The notes under the pieces were generated by a model. It worked only from the letters and a program-made list of their open reading frames with translations. It made no database searches and was not told the origin of the DNA. From contig NZ_MOAL01000001.1 of the NCBI RefSeq assembly GCF_003731765.1, forward strand, positions 310,001-374,000: a stretch of DNA of 64,000 nucleotides, read 5' to 3'. Source of the DNA: Pseudomonas chlororaphis (GTDB taxonomy: Bacteria > Pseudomonadota > Gammaproteobacteria > Pseudomonadales > Pseudomonadaceae). The stretch's first letter is position 1; every line of letters begins with the position of its first letter. The position numbers and the translations under genes are program-made. This document shows positions 37,776 to 47,052 of this stretch, one piece after another.

Positions 37776-39392
37776 CTAACCGATTCGTGCGGCGGAGCGG
37801 CGAATCAGGCCAATCACCGGTAGCAGGCCCACCAGCACCAGGGTCAGGGCCGGCAGAGATGCACGCGCCCACTCACCCTCGCTGGTCATCTCGAAGATCC
37901 GCACCGCCAACGTGTCCCAGCCGAACGGGCGCATCAGCAGGGTGGCGGGCATTTCCTTGAGCACGTCGACGAACACCAGCAGCGCTGCGCTCAAGGTCCC
38001 CGGCAGCAATAACGGTAGATACACTTTGAAAAACAGTCGTGGCCCGCTGACCCCCAAACTGCGGGCAGCTTCCGGCAAGGACGGACGGATCCGCGCCAGG
38101 CTGCTTTCCAGTGGCCCATAGGCCACCGCGATAAAGCGCACCAAATACGCCAGTATCAAGGCCGAGAGGCTGCCCAGCAGCAACGGCTTGCCCGCCCCGC
38201 CGAGCCAACCCGACAACGGGATTACCAGCTCCCGATCCAGGTAGCTGAAGGCCAACATGATCGACACGGCCAGCACCGAGCCCGGCAACGCATAGCCCAG
38301 GTTGGCCAGGCTGACGCCGGTGCTGATCGTGCGGTTCGGCGCCAGGCGTCGGGCGAAGGCCAGCAGCAGCGCCACGGACACGGTGATCAGCGCCGCCATG
38401 CCGCCCAGGTACAAGGTGTGGACAATCAGCCCGGCATAACGCTCGTCCAGGTCGAAGCGCCCCCGCTGCCAGAACCACACCACCAGTTGCAGCATGGGGA
38501 TCACAAAGGCGCAGGCGAACACCAGCAGGCACCAGGCGCTGGCTGCCAAGGCCTTGGCCCCGTGCAGGTGATACAGCGCCTTGCCCCGGGGCCGTTCGTT
38601 ACCCGCGCGGCTGGCCCCTCGGGCCCGACGCTCGCCATAGAGCACCAACATCACCGCCAACAGCAACAGGCTGGCCAGTTGCGCCGCGCTGGAGAGGCTG
38701 AAGAAGCCGTACCAGGTTTTGTAGATGGCGGTGGTGAAGGTGTCGAAATTGAACACCGCCACCGCGCCGAAATCCGCCAGGGTCTCCATCAGCGCCAGGG
38801 CCACACCGGCGCCAATGGCCGGTCGCGCCATGGGCAGGGCCACGCGCCAAAACGCCTGCCAGGGCGACTGCCCGAGCACCCGCGCAGCTTCCATCAGGCC
38901 CTTGCCCTGGGCCAGGAACGCGGTACGCGCCAACAGGTAGACGTAGGGGTAGAACACCAGCACCAGCACCAGGATCACGCCGCCAGTGGAGCGCACCCGC
39001 GGCAGGCGCAGGCCCGTGCCGAACCACTCGCGCAACAGGCTTTGCACCGGGCCGGCAAAGTCCAGCAGGCCGACAAAGACAAAGGCCAGCACGTAGGCGG
39101 GAATGGCGAACGGCAGCATCAAGGCCCAGTCCAGCCAGCGGCGCCCGGGAAATTCACAGAGGCTGGTGAGCCACGCCAGGCTGACCCCCAGCAGGGTCAC
39201 GCCGACGCCCACTCCGAGTACCAGGGTCAGGGTGTTGCCCAGCAGGCGCGGCATCTGGGTTTCCCACAAGTGGGACCAGATTTGCGGGTCGATATTTTGC
39301 CAGGACAGCACCAGCACGCTCAGCGGCAGCAGCACCAGGGCGGCGACAGCAAAAACCGGCAGGTACCAGCGGCGTTGGGCGGGATGGGCCAA
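37776..39392 (-). CDS. ferric iron ABC transporter permease (FbpB type)
   Basis: 538 residues. I prefer the TTG at 39392 (MAHPAQRRWYL), placed about eight bases after AGAGAG; another TTG two codons earlier is too close to it. Two fused permease halves with about twelve hydrophobic helices; EAA loops at LMEAARVLGQSPWQAFWRVALP and LPEAARSLGVSGPRLFFKVYLP. It is the membrane partner of the binding protein encoded just upstream. The ATPase subunit is not in the window and must be encoded elsewhere. Confidence 0.92.
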   Translation of the reverse strand: MAHPAQRRWYLPVFAVAALVLLPLSVLVLSWQNIDPQIWSHLWETQMPRLLGNTLTLVLGVGVGVTLLGVSLAWLTSLCEFPGRRWLDWALMLPFAIPAYVLAFVFVGLLDFAGPVQSLLREWFGTGLRLPRVRSTGGVILVLVLVFYPYVYLLARTAFLAQGKGLMEAARVLGQSPWQAFWRVALPMARPAIGAGVALALMETLADFGAVAVFNFDTFTTAIYKTWYGFFSLSSAAQLASLLLLAVMLVLYGERRARGASRAGNERPRGKALYHLHGAKALAASAWCLLVFACAFVIPMLQLVVWFWQRGRFDLDERYAGLIVHTLYLGGMAALITVSVALLLAFARRLAPNRTISTGVSLANLGYALPGSVLAVSIMLAFSYLDRELVIPLSGWLGGAGKPLLLGSLSALILAYLVRFIAVAYGPLESSLARIRPSLPEAARSLGVSGPRLFFKVYLPLLLPGTLSAALLVFVDVLKEMPATLLMRPFGWDTLAVRIFEMTSEGEWARASLPALTLVLVGLLPVIGLIRRSAARIG

Positions 39393-39443
39393 GGGCAAGC
39401 TCTCTCGTGCAGGGCGTTATGGGCCTGCGATGTGTGAGGGGCC

Positions 39444-39472
39444 AATAAAAAACGCCCCGCAGAAGCGGGGCG
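39444..39472 (-). terminator. terminator/attenuator between the iron-binding-protein and permease genes
   Basis: CGCCCCGC / GCGGGGCG stem, AGAA loop, with a T-rich run (TTTTTTATT) on the minus strand, located between two co-directional genes of one transport system. Confidence 0.85.
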
Positions 39473-39488
39473 CAGTATAACGGCAGGC

Positions 39489-40490
39489 TTAGTTCCAGCC
39501 AGCACGGTCCATCAAGCGAATGGCTTCGGCCTGGCGCTTGCCGGCGATTTCCACGGGCAGGGTGTCGGCGACGAACTTGCCCCAACTGGCCACTTCAGCC
39601 GACGGTTTCACCGCCGGGTTGGCCGGGAACTCCTGGTTGACGTCGGCAAAGATCTTCTGCGCTTCCGGGGTGGTCATCCACTCCACCAGGGCCTTGGCGG
39701 CTTCCGGGTGCGGCGCGTGCTTGGTCAGACCAATGCCCGACAGGTTGACGTGCACGCCACGGTCACCCTGGTTCGGCCAGAACAGCTTCACTGCCAGGTC
39801 CGGCTTCTGCTTGTGCAGGCGGCCGTAGTAGTAGGTGTTGACGATGCCCACATCGCATTGCCCGGCGTTGATCGCCTCCAGCACCGCGATGTCGTCGGAG
39901 AACACGTCGGTGGACAGGTTGTTGACCCAGCCCTTGAGGATTTCCTCGGTCTTCGCCGCACCGTGGGTTTCGATCAGGGTGGCGGTCAGCGATTGGTTGT
40001 AGACCTTCTTCGCTGTACGCAGGCACAGGCGACCTTCCCACTGCTTGCCGGCCAGGGCTTCGTAGGTGGTCAGGTCAGCCGGTTTGACCCGGTCGGTGGA
40101 GTAGGCCAGGGTCCGCGCCCGCAGGCTGAGGCCGGTCCAGGCGTGGGAAGATGCGCGGTATTGCAGGGGAATGTTGGCGTCGATGACCTTGGAGGTCAAG
40201 GGCTGCAGAATGCCCATCTGCTCGGCTTGCCAGAGGTTGCCGGCGTCCACGGTGAGCAGCAGGTCGGCCGTGGCGTTCTCGCCCTCGGCCTTGATCCGCT
40301 GCATCAACGGGGCTTCCTTGTCGGTGATGAACTTGACCTTGACCCCGGTCTTCTCGGTGTAGGCATCGAACACCGGCTTGATCAGCTCGTCGATCCGCGA
40401 GGAATAGACCACCACCTCATCCGCCGCCTGGGCGGTGCCGCCAATGAGGGTGAGTGCCAGGGCAGTCAGTAGACGCTTAGGTACCAACAT
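39489..40490 (-). CDS. ferric iron ABC transporter substrate-binding protein (FbpA type)
   Basis: 333 residues with a signal peptide ending AQA near residue 22, then [22 protein letters not shown]. Three adjacent tyrosines, Tyr220-222 in NTYYYGRL, are the iron-ligand pair region of FbpA-class transferrin-like proteins. It binds ferric iron in the periplasm for the downstream permease. A dyad resembling a Fur box lies about 40 bp upstream of the start. Confidence 0.94.
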   Translation of the reverse strand: MLVPKRLLTALALTLIGGTAQAADEVVVYSSRIDELIKPVFDAYTEKTGVKVKFITDKEAPLMQRIKAEGENATADLLLTVDAGNLWQAEQMGILQPLTSKVIDANIPLQYRASSHAWTGLSLRARTLAYSTDRVKPADLTTYEALAGKQWEGRLCLRTAKKVYNQSLTATLIETHGAAKTEEILKGWVNNLSTDVFSDDIAVLEAINAGQCDVGIVNTYYYGRLHKQKPDLAVKLFWPNQGDRGVHVNLSGIGLTKHAPHPEAAKALVEWMTTPEAQKIFADVNQEFPANPAVKPSAEVASWGKFVADTLPVEIAGKRQAEAIRLMDRAGWN

Positions 40491-40521
40491 GGGAGCAGTC
40501 TCTCGAATTCAAAATGAGGCG

Positions 40522-40542
40522 AAATGATAAGGACTCACATTT
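40522..40542. promoter_or_regulatory. Fur-box-like dyad upstream of the iron-binding-protein gene
   Basis: AAATG (40522-40526) and CATTT (40538-40542) frame TGATAAGG in a 21-bp stretch that partly resembles the GATAAT-type Fur site. Roughly two thirds of the core positions agree by eye. Confidence 0.4.
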
Positions 40543-40604
40543 AGCATCTCAACCGAACCCGGCGCCGAGGAGTTACCAGATGTTGCATAGGCCTGGCAGG
40601 CGCG

Positions 40605-40627
40605 GCCGGCGTCACCGCCAAGCCGGC
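40605..40627. repeat. REP-like palindrome
   Basis: GCCGGC (40605) and GCCGGC (40622) in a GGCGTCACCGCCAAGCC context, close to Pseudomonas REP forms, in the gap after the ubiquinone hydroxylase gene. Confidence 0.45.
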
Positions 40628-40641
40628 TCAGGCCACGGGCT

Positions 40642-41865
40642 TCAGGCTTTGGCCAGGGCCGGCAGATCACCGCTGAGGCCCAGCGCCTGACGCACAAACA
40701 GCGCCTTGGCTTCAGGCATCTGCTCGACCACCTTGAGCCCGGTATTGCGCAACCAGCGCAAGGGCAGCGGATCGGCCTGGAACAAGCGCTCGAAACCCTC
40801 CATCGCCGCCATCAGCGCCAGGTTGTGGGGCATGCGCCGCCGCTCGTAGCGACTCAGCACCTTCGCATCGGCCAGACGCTCGCCACGGCCGGCCGCCTGC
40901 AGCAGCACCTCAGCCAGCACCGCCGCGTCCAGAAAGCCCAGGTTGACCCCCTGCCCCGCCAACGGGTGAATGGTGTGGGCCGCATCGCCAATCAAGGCCA
41001 GCCCCTCGGCGACGTAGCGCTTGGCATGACGCTGGCGCAACGGCACGCACAACCGCGGGTCGGCACTCAGCACTGAGCCCAGGCGGCCTTCAAAGGCTCG
41101 CTCCAGCTCGCTGCAAAACGTGTCATCGTCCAGGGCCATCAGGCGCTCGGCCTCGGTCGGGGTGGTCGACCAGACAATCGAGCACCAATCCTCTTGCCCA
41201 TCACGCTCAAGGGGCAGGAACGCCAAGGGGCCGTTGTCGGTAAAGCGCTGCCAGGCCGTGCGTTGATGGGGCTGGCTGCTGCGCACGCTGGTGACGATCG
41301 CGTGGTGCAAGTAATCCCACTCGCGGGTGGCACAACCGGTCAGGCGGCGCACCGCCGAATTGGCACCGTCTGCGGCAATCACCAGAGGCGCACGCAGGGT
41401 TCGGCCATCGGCCAAGGTCAGCAGCCAGTCATCGCCGGAGCGGCGCATCTGCTCCAGGCGAGCATTGGCCAACATGCCCAGGTCGCACTCGTGCAGGCGC
41501 TCCAGCAACGCATCCTGCACCACCCGGTTCTCGACGATATGCCCGAGCACCTCGGCATGCACGCTGGCCGCGGAGAAGTGAATCTGCCCGGTGCCGCTGC
41601 CGTCCCAGACCTGCATGTCCGCATAAGGGCTGGCGCGGCGCCGAAGCACGCCGTCCCACGCCCCCAGGCGTTGCAGGATCCGCTGGCTGGCAGCCGACAA
41701 GGCACTGACCCGCGGCTCGAACGCGGCCTCGGGTTCGAGGGGCTTGACCGTCAGCGAGCTGCCGTCCAGCAGCAGCACGTCCAGGCCGCTGTCCTGCAGC
41801 GCCAGCGCCAGGGCGCTACCGACCATTCCGGCCCCGACAATCAGCAGATCTGCGCGCATGTCCAT
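40642..41865 (-). CDS. FAD-dependent ubiquinone-biosynthesis hydroxylase (UbiI/UbiF/VisC family)
   Basis: 407 residues (or 405 from the ATG at 41859). N-terminal FAD-binding GAGMVGSALALAL, middle segment LVIAADGANSAVRRLTG, and GDAAHTIHPLAGQGVNLGFLD near 285-305 place it in the UbiH/COQ6 aromatic hydroxylase family. Partner of ubiH in hydroxylating the polyprenyl-phenol ring. Which ring position it acts on is not decided from sequence. It starts three bases after the DUF4442 stop, so they are co-transcribed. Confidence 0.9.
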   Translation of the reverse strand: MDMRADLLIVGAGMVGSALALALQDSGLDVLLLDGSSLTVKPLEPEAAFEPRVSALSAASQRILQRLGAWDGVLRRRASPYADMQVWDGSGTGQIHFSAASVHAEVLGHIVENRVVQDALLERLHECDLGMLANARLEQMRRSGDDWLLTLADGRTLRAPLVIAADGANSAVRRLTGCATREWDYLHHAIVTSVRSSQPHQRTAWQRFTDNGPLAFLPLERDGQEDWCSIVWSTTPTEAERLMALDDDTFCSELERAFEGRLGSVLSADPRLCVPLRQRHAKRYVAEGLALIGDAAHTIHPLAGQGVNLGFLDAAVLAEVLLQAAGRGERLADAKVLSRYERRRMPHNLALMAAMEGFERLFQADPLPLRWLRNTGLKVVEQMPEAKALFVRQALGLSGDLPALAKA

Positions 41866-41868
41866 GCT

Positions 41869-42354
41869 TTAAGCCTGTCTCGCTTGCGGCTTGAGCCGCA
41901 CGTAAAGGGTTTTATCGACCCGCGCCACCAAGGTGCCGGCGCCGTCGTGGATCTCCACCTGCAACTGCGGCAGGTACTTGTCGCCATGGGCGGTTTGTTG
42001 GCGTATCTCGTCGAGCAACGGCTCGTCGATACTGAACCGGGCGAACACCGGCCCCTTGCCGGGGCTGATGAAATCAATGGCCGCGGCCTTGTCCCAGACG
42101 ATGTACTCGCGGCCCAGGTTTTCCATCAGCATCAGCATGAAAAACGGATCGACCATGGAATACAGGCTGCCACCGAACTGGGTACCGACGTAGTTGCGGT
42201 TGTACCACCCCAGCCCCATGGCCACCCGCACTTCGCGAAAGTCCGCACTGATGTGCCGTACTCGCACACCAGCGCCAAAATACGGCGGGTAAAGGGTCAT
42301 GATCCAACGCAGCAAACGTGCCTTGCCCAGGCGCCGGGTCAGCCACTCACGCAT
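41869..42354 (-). CDS. DUF4442 (thioesterase-like hotdog) protein
   Basis: 161 residues from the ATG at 42354, overlapping the ubiH stop by eight bases. RNYVGTQFGGSLYSMVDPFFMLMLM is the hotdog-fold helix with the conserved GG, and VWDKAAAIDFISPGKGPVFARF follows, as in DUF4442 proteins. Related to acyl-CoA thioesterases; substrate unknown. Coupling to both ubiquinone hydroxylase genes suggests a membrane-lipid or quinone link, which is inference. Confidence 0.86.
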   Translation of the reverse strand: MREWLTRRLGKARLLRWIMTLYPPYFGAGVRVRHISADFREVRVAMGLGWYNRNYVGTQFGGSLYSMVDPFFMLMLMENLGREYIVWDKAAAIDFISPGKGPVFARFSIDEPLLDEIRQQTAHGDKYLPQLQVEIHDGAGTLVARVDKTLYVRLKPQARQA

Positions 42355-43534
42355 CGGGACGCGTCCCCAAGCCCATGGCCTGCCGGGCAAACCAGCGCTT
42401 GGCCGGAGGCAACAAGTCCAGCCCCAGCAAGCCCAGGTTGCGCCCCAAGGACACCAGTGGCTGTTGACTGCCGAACAAGCGGGTGACCTGGTCAGAGAAG
42501 CCGACGGTCAGGTCCTGATCCAGGCGCTGACGCTCACGATAAGCCTGCAAGGTGGCGAAATCCCCCGGCACGCGGTCGCTGGCCAGCAGCGCATCGGCCA
42601 AGGCCTGGGCATCACGCAGGGACAGGTTGAAACCCTGACCGGCAATCGGGTGCAGGCTGTGGGCAGCATTGCCCAGCACCACTAGGTGGGAGCGCACCTG
42701 CTCCTCGGCCTCGACCAGGGACAAGGGGTACAGGTGCCGCGCGCCCACTTGCTTCAGGGTGCCCAGGCGATAGCCGAACACGCCCTGCAGTTCGCTGAGA
42801 AAAGCGCGCTCATCCAGCGCCGCCAGGCGTTGCGCGTCCATCCCCTGGCGGGTCCAGACCAGCGCACAGCGGTTGTCCGCCAGCGGCAGCAGGGCCATCG
42901 GCCCATCGTCGGTAAAACGCTCGAAAGCCATGCCGTTGTGGGCTTCGCTGGGGGTGATATTGGCGATCAACGCACTCTGATTGTAGGGGCGTTTCTTGAC
43001 CCCGATCCCCAGTTGCTCACGCAGCCCGGAGCGGCCGCCATCGGCCAGCACCGCCAGGTCGCACTCCAGGGTGGTTTCATCATTCAGCGTCAGGCGATAG
43101 CCGGCTTCCAGCGGTTCAAGACGGGTGACTTCAGCCGGGCAGCGCCAACTGATCACGTCCTTATCCAGCCCCTGCCAGAGGCACTGGCCGAGCCAGGCGT
43201 TTTCCACCACATAGCCCAGGGCCGGAACCCCTTCTTCCATGGCCGACAGCCGTGCAGTGGAGAACCGCCCCCGGTCCGACACATGGATTTGCTTGATCGG
43301 TTCGGCGCGGCGAGAGATCTCCTGCCACAGGCCCAGGCGCTGATAAATCTGCCGCGCGCCAAAGGACAGCGCCGAGGAACGGGCGTCGTAGCTGGGTTGA
43401 TAGCTGTCCCCCGGAGCGAAGGGTTCGATCAGCACGATCCTCCAGCCCCGGGCCTTGGCTCCGGCCTGCAACGACAGGGCCAGGCTGGCGCCGACCAGGC
43501 CACCGCCGATGATCGCCAGATTGACCCGGCTCAC
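42347..43534 (-). CDS. ubiH: 2-octaprenyl-6-methoxyphenol hydroxylase UbiH
   Basis: 395 residues. FAD-binding motif IIGGGLVGASLALSL at the N-terminus, LAVLADGGRSGLREQLG in the middle and LGNAAHSLHPIAGQGFNLSLRDAQAL near residue 300. The start overlaps the pepP stop by four bases (ATGA). Order pepP-ubiH is conserved in gamma-proteobacteria, which supports UbiH over its paralogue. It hydroxylates the ubiquinone ring on the inner membrane face. Confidence 0.93.
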   Translation of the reverse strand: MSRVNLAIIGGGLVGASLALSLQAGAKARGWRIVLIEPFAPGDSYQPSYDARSSALSFGARQIYQRLGLWQEISRRAEPIKQIHVSDRGRFSTARLSAMEEGVPALGYVVENAWLGQCLWQGLDKDVISWRCPAEVTRLEPLEAGYRLTLNDETTLECDLAVLADGGRSGLREQLGIGVKKRPYNQSALIANITPSEAHNGMAFERFTDDGPMALLPLADNRCALVWTRQGMDAQRLAALDERAFLSELQGVFGYRLGTLKQVGARHLYPLSLVEAEEQVRSHLVVLGNAAHSLHPIAGQGFNLSLRDAQALADALLASDRVPGDFATLQAYRERQRLDQDLTVGFSDQVTRLFGSQQPLVSLGRNLGLLGLDLLPPAKRWFARQAMGLGTRPDA

Positions 43535-44865
43535 AGCGCCGGGACCTGGGCAGCGGCCATCAAGGCCTCGATCTCGGCCACGGTTTTCGGCACGCCACTG
43601 GTGAGAATTTCACACCCTTGCTTGGTCACTACCACGTCGTCCTCGATGCGCACGCCAATGCCGCGCCACTTCTTAGCCACATTCAGATTGTCCGGGGCAA
43701 TGTAGATACCCGGCTCCACCGTCAGCGCCATGCCGACCTCCAGTACTCGCCATTGGTCGCCGACTTTGTACTCGCCCACGTCATGCACATCCATGCCCAG
43801 CCAGTGACCGGCGCGGTGCATATAGAAGGCCTTGTAGGCTTCGCTGGCGATCAGCTCGTCGACATCACCTTCCAGCAGCCCCAACCTCACCAGGCCGGCG
43901 GTGATCACTTGCACCGTGGCCTCGTGGGCCTGGTTCCAGTGCTTGTTCGGCGCGATCTCGGCAAAGGCCGCTTCCTGGGAGGCCAGGACCACTTCATAGA
44001 TCGCCTTCTGCTCCGGCGAAAACGTGCCGTTGACCGGCCAGGTGCGGGTAATGTCGCTGGCGTAGCAGTCAATCTCGCAACCGGCGTCGATCAACACCAG
44101 GTCGCCGTCCTTGAGCACGGCGTCATTCTCCTGGTAGTGCAGGATGCAACCATTGCGCCCGGCCGCGACGATGGAACCGTAGGCCGGCATCTTCGCGCCG
44201 CCCTTGCGGAACTCGTAATCCAGCTCGGCCTCCAGGCTGAACTCGTACAGGCCAGGACGACTGGCCTGCATGGCACGGATGTGGGCCTGGGCGGAAATCC
44301 TCGCGGCTTCGCGCATCACCTTCACTTCGGCTGCCGATTTATACAGACGCATGTCGTGCAGCAGATGATCCAGGGCAACGAACTCGTTCGGTGGCTGGGC
44401 GCCCAGGTGCGCCTTGGAACGGATCACATTGATCCAGTCCATCAGGTGGCGATCGAATTCAGGGTTGCTGCCCATGGCCGAGTAGACCCGGTCACGGCCT
44501 TCAATCAGGCCCGGCAGGATGTCGTCGATGTCGGTGATGGGGAAAGCGTCGTCGGCGCCGTAGTCACGGATCGCGCCCTCTTGCCCAGCGCGCAGGCCGT
44601 CCCAGAGTTCGCGTTCGGCGTTGCGCTCACGGCAGAACAGCACGTATTCGCCGTGCTCGCGACCGGGCATCAGGACGATCACCGCCTGGGGCTCGGGGAA
44701 CCCGCTGAGGTACTGGAAATCGCTGTCCTGACGGTACACGTGTTCGACATCGCGGTTGCGGATGGCCACGGCAGCGGCCGGCAGGATCGCGATGCTGTTG
44801 GGTTCCATCTGCGCCATGAGCGCCTTGCGGCGGCGGGAGTATTCCGATTTCGGGATATGGATCAT
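43531..44865 (-). CDS. pepP: Xaa-Pro aminopeptidase PepP
   Basis: 444 residues. The N-terminal aminopeptidase-P domain is followed by the M24 pita-bread domain: metal ligands are visible as Asp in LVLIDAGCEIDCYASDITRTWP (two Asp), His in HRAGHWLGMDVHDVG, Glu in TVEPGIYI and Glu in IGVRIEDDVVV. Cleaves N-terminal residues before proline. The gene is followed by overlapping ubiH and preceded by the UPF0149 gene 27 bp upstream, forming one leftward operon. Confidence 0.95.
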   Translation of the reverse strand: MIHIPKSEYSRRRKALMAQMEPNSIAILPAAAVAIRNRDVEHVYRQDSDFQYLSGFPEPQAVIVLMPGREHGEYVLFCRERNAERELWDGLRAGQEGAIRDYGADDAFPITDIDDILPGLIEGRDRVYSAMGSNPEFDRHLMDWINVIRSKAHLGAQPPNEFVALDHLLHDMRLYKSAAEVKVMREAARISAQAHIRAMQASRPGLYEFSLEAELDYEFRKGGAKMPAYGSIVAAGRNGCILHYQENDAVLKDGDLVLIDAGCEIDCYASDITRTWPVNGTFSPEQKAIYEVVLASQEAAFAEIAPNKHWNQAHEATVQVITAGLVRLGLLEGDVDELIASEAYKAFYMHRAGHWLGMDVHDVGEYKVGDQWRVLEVGMALTVEPGIYIAPDNLNVAKKWRGIGVRIEDDVVVTKQGCEILTSGVPKTVAEIEALMAAAQVPAL

Positions 44866-44892
44866 GGGCAGACGGAGTTTCCTGTCGAACGA

Positions 44893-45450
44893 TTAATGCA
44901 GAGAAGGCTTGGCAGCCGGTGCCACGCTTTTGTTGGTCTCGGTGAACAGCAGCAAGGGAGCGACCCGCAGGTACTCCATGACTTCCATATAGTCGCTTTC
45001 GCCGTCGTCGGACTCTTCCAGCGCGTCCTGTACCTGGGCAATGGCGGCAAGGTCTTGCAACACTTCCGTGGCCTCGGTGCTCAGGGCACTGCTGTCACGG
45101 GAATTGAGGCCGAAACCGGCGAGGAAACCCTGGCACCACTGGCCCAGGGCCACGGCACGTTCGGTCAGCGGCGCATCGTCGCTGGGCAGCAACAGGACCA
45201 CGGTCATGTCGTCGCTGGTCAGCTCGCCCTTGACCATTTCCTGCAGGCCGATCAGGGCGTTGCGGACGTTATCTTGCGGCTCGCCTTCGAGCAGTTCGGC
45301 GGCATCCACCAACCAACCGTCGACTTCAAAGCCGGCGCCGGCGCAACTGCGTCCCAGCAACAGGCCGTGCAATTCGGCAGGCGAAACAGGGTGACCGCTG
45401 CTGCTGAGCAGGGTGGCGAAGGCGTTGTACGGGGAATTCTGAATGGGCAT
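44893..45450 (-). CDS. UPF0149 (YgfB/YecA-like) protein
   Basis: 185 residues from the ATG at 45450 ([15 protein letters not shown]). Conserved UPF0149 phrases: [18 protein letters not shown] near the N-terminus, [13 protein letters not shown] near 105 and [17 protein letters not shown] near 150. All-helical acidic protein. YgfB of P. aeruginosa is reported to modulate AmpDh3/alginate-linked gene expression; a direct equivalent here is inference. First gene of the pepP-ubiH operon, divergent from zapA. Confidence 0.92.
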   Translation of the reverse strand: MPIQNSPYNAFATLLSSSGHPVSPAELHGLLLGRSCAGAGFEVDGWLVDAAELLEGEPQDNVRNALIGLQEMVKGELTSDDMTVVLLLPSDDAPLTERAVALGQWCQGFLAGFGLNSRDSSALSTEATEVLQDLAAIAQVQDALEESDDGESDYMEVMEYLRVAPLLLFTETNKSVAPAAKPSLH

Positions 45451-45590
45451 GGGCAACTAGGCGCCAAGCGGCGCAATGTCTAGAATGAAGGGCTTGTATC
45501 CTAGCATCGGCAGACGCGCCAAGACTATCGAGGGCGTCAACTCGTTTGCCCAGCCAGTTGCCACTCATCAGACAAATTCAGTGGGACCCA

Positions 45591-45800
45591 ATGGAAGACA
45601 ACGACCTGCACGCGCTGATGGCCAGACTCGAATTGCTAATTACCCGGGTCGAGCAACTTAAGAGTCAAAACACACTCTTATTAGCTCAGGAAAAGACTTG
45701 GCGCGAGGAACGCGCGCACCTCATAGAAAAAAACGAAATCGCCCGGCGTAAGGTCGAATCGATGATTTCGCGCCTCAAGGCCCTGGAGCAAGACTCATGA
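45591..45800 (+). CDS. TIGR02449-type short coiled-coil protein
   Basis: 69 residues from the ATG at 45591. Almost entirely a heptad-patterned coiled coil (LMARLELLITRVEQLKSQNTLLLAQEK), similar to ZapB-like or TIGR02449 proteins seen immediately before zapA. Its stop overlaps the zapA start by four bases, so it is coupled. A role with ZapA in cell division is inferred from position. Confidence 0.88.
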   Translation: MEDNDLHALMARLELLITRVEQLKSQNTLLLAQEKTWREERAHLIEKNEIARRKVESMISRLKALEQDS

Positions 45801-46120
45801 GTTCAAGCAATAGCGTTACCGTGCAGATCCTGGATAAAGAGTATTCGATCATTTGCCCCCAGGAAGAGCGCAGCAACCTGGTGAGTGCCGCCCGCTACCT
45901 GGACGGCAAGATGCGCGAGATCCGCAGCAGCGGCAAAGTCATCGGCGCCGACCGTATCGCCGTGATGGCCGCCTTGAACATCACCCACGACCTGCTGCAC
46001 AAGCAGGAGCGCCCGGACGCGCAAGTCAGCGGCTCGACCCGCGAGCAAGTGCGCGACCTGCTGGAACGGGTGGATCTGGTCCTGGCCACCGATTCGGACA
46101 CAAGCAAAGCTGATTCCTGA
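45797..46120 (+). CDS. zapA: cell division protein ZapA
   Basis: 107 residues. VTVQILDKEYSIICPQEERSNLVSAARYLDGKMREIR is the ZapA N-terminal domain; IAVMAALNITHDLL is followed by a C-terminal helix. ZapA bundles FtsZ at midcell. Downstream lies the 6S RNA gene, as is usual in gamma-proteobacteria. Confidence 0.94.
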   Translation: MSSSNSVTVQILDKEYSIICPQEERSNLVSAARYLDGKMREIRSSGKVIGADRIAVMAALNITHDLLHKQERPDAQVSGSTREQVRDLLERVDLVLATDSDTSKADS

Positions 46121-46144
46121 AAGTGGTTGCGGTATACTCCCGCC

Positions 46145-46323
46145 ACTCCCTGGGGTGCTTGCCAGTTGGTGATGTCCCTGAGCCGATTCGCACTACCCTG
46201 GAGGTTGCACGTTGGGCTGGTGTGCATGTCCGCTAGACGGAAAGCCTTAAAGCCTACTGCATCCTCCACCTTGAACTTTCGGGTTCAAGGGCTAAGCCGA
46301 CAGCGGTTCACCTGGGGAGCCTG
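46145..46323 (+). ncRNA. ssrS: 6S RNA (SsrS)
   Basis: Located between zapA and ygfA, the conserved ssrS position. Terminal stem CTCCC...GGTG pairs with CACC...GGGAG (46145-46156 and 46310-46320). The expected large internal bubble follows. A TATACT -10 element at 46132-46137 precedes the 5' end. It mimics an open promoter and binds sigma70 RNA polymerase. Ends are approximate. Confidence 0.9.
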
Positions 46324-46412
46324 AATTCTCGACCAATGCCAGTTATCCATGCTGGCATTGTCGTTTCCGGGTAGGCTGTTCTGCATTATCCGACCATCGA
46401 AAGCCCCCACCC

Positions 46413-47018
46413 ATGACCGAACCTGCGCCGCTTTCTCGCCCGCAACTTCGACGCATGCTGCGCAAGGCCCGCCGCGCCCTGACACCCGCCGAACAACGCC
46501 AGGCCGCCCGTGACCTGTACCGCCAACTGGCCCAGCACCCGCTGTTTCGTCGTGCCCGACACCTGTCTCTTTACCTGCCCACCGACGGCGAGATCGACCC
46601 GCGCCTGCTGCTGCGCGAGGCTCAGCGCCGGGGTAAAACCACCTACCTGCCGGTGCTCAGCGCCTGGCCACGGACCAAGATGGTTTTTCAACGCGTCAGC
46701 CCCGGGGAAAAACTCCGCCCCAACCGCTTCCGCATCCTCGAACCCCGGGTCGACCCCGCGCGACAACGCAAGGTCTGGACCCTGGACCTGGTGCTTCTGC
46801 CCTTGGTGGGTTTCGATGATGGCGGTGGACGCCTGGGGATGGGCGGCGGCTTCTACGACCGCAGCCTGGCGTACCTGGCACGGCGCAAGAATTGGCGTAA
46901 GCCGACACTGCTGGGGCTGGCCCATGAGTGCCAGAAAGTGCCAAGGCTGGATCAGGCGAGCTGGGACGTACCGTTACAGGCAACGCTGACGGACAAAGGC
47001 TGGTATTTCGCGGAGTAG
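46413..47018 (+). CDS. ygfA: 5-formyltetrahydrofolate cyclo-ligase
   Basis: 201 residues. The N-terminal RRMLRKARRALTPAEQ and the C-terminal nucleotide-binding segment LVGFDDGGGRLGMGGGFYDRSLAYL (near 130-155) are the signature of 5-FCL. Converts 5-formyl-THF to methenyl-THF with ATP. Downstream of the 6S RNA gene, with which it may share a transcript. Confidence 0.93.
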   Translation: MTEPAPLSRPQLRRMLRKARRALTPAEQRQAARDLYRQLAQHPLFRRARHLSLYLPTDGEIDPRLLLREAQRRGKTTYLPVLSAWPRTKMVFQRVSPGEKLRPNRFRILEPRVDPARQRKVWTLDLVLLPLVGFDDGGGRLGMGGGFYDRSLAYLARRKNWRKPTLLGLAHECQKVPRLDQASWDVPLQATLTDKGWYFAE

Positions 47019-47052
47019 GCGCCATCTGGAATCAGCGGCGCCGGAGGCAGGA

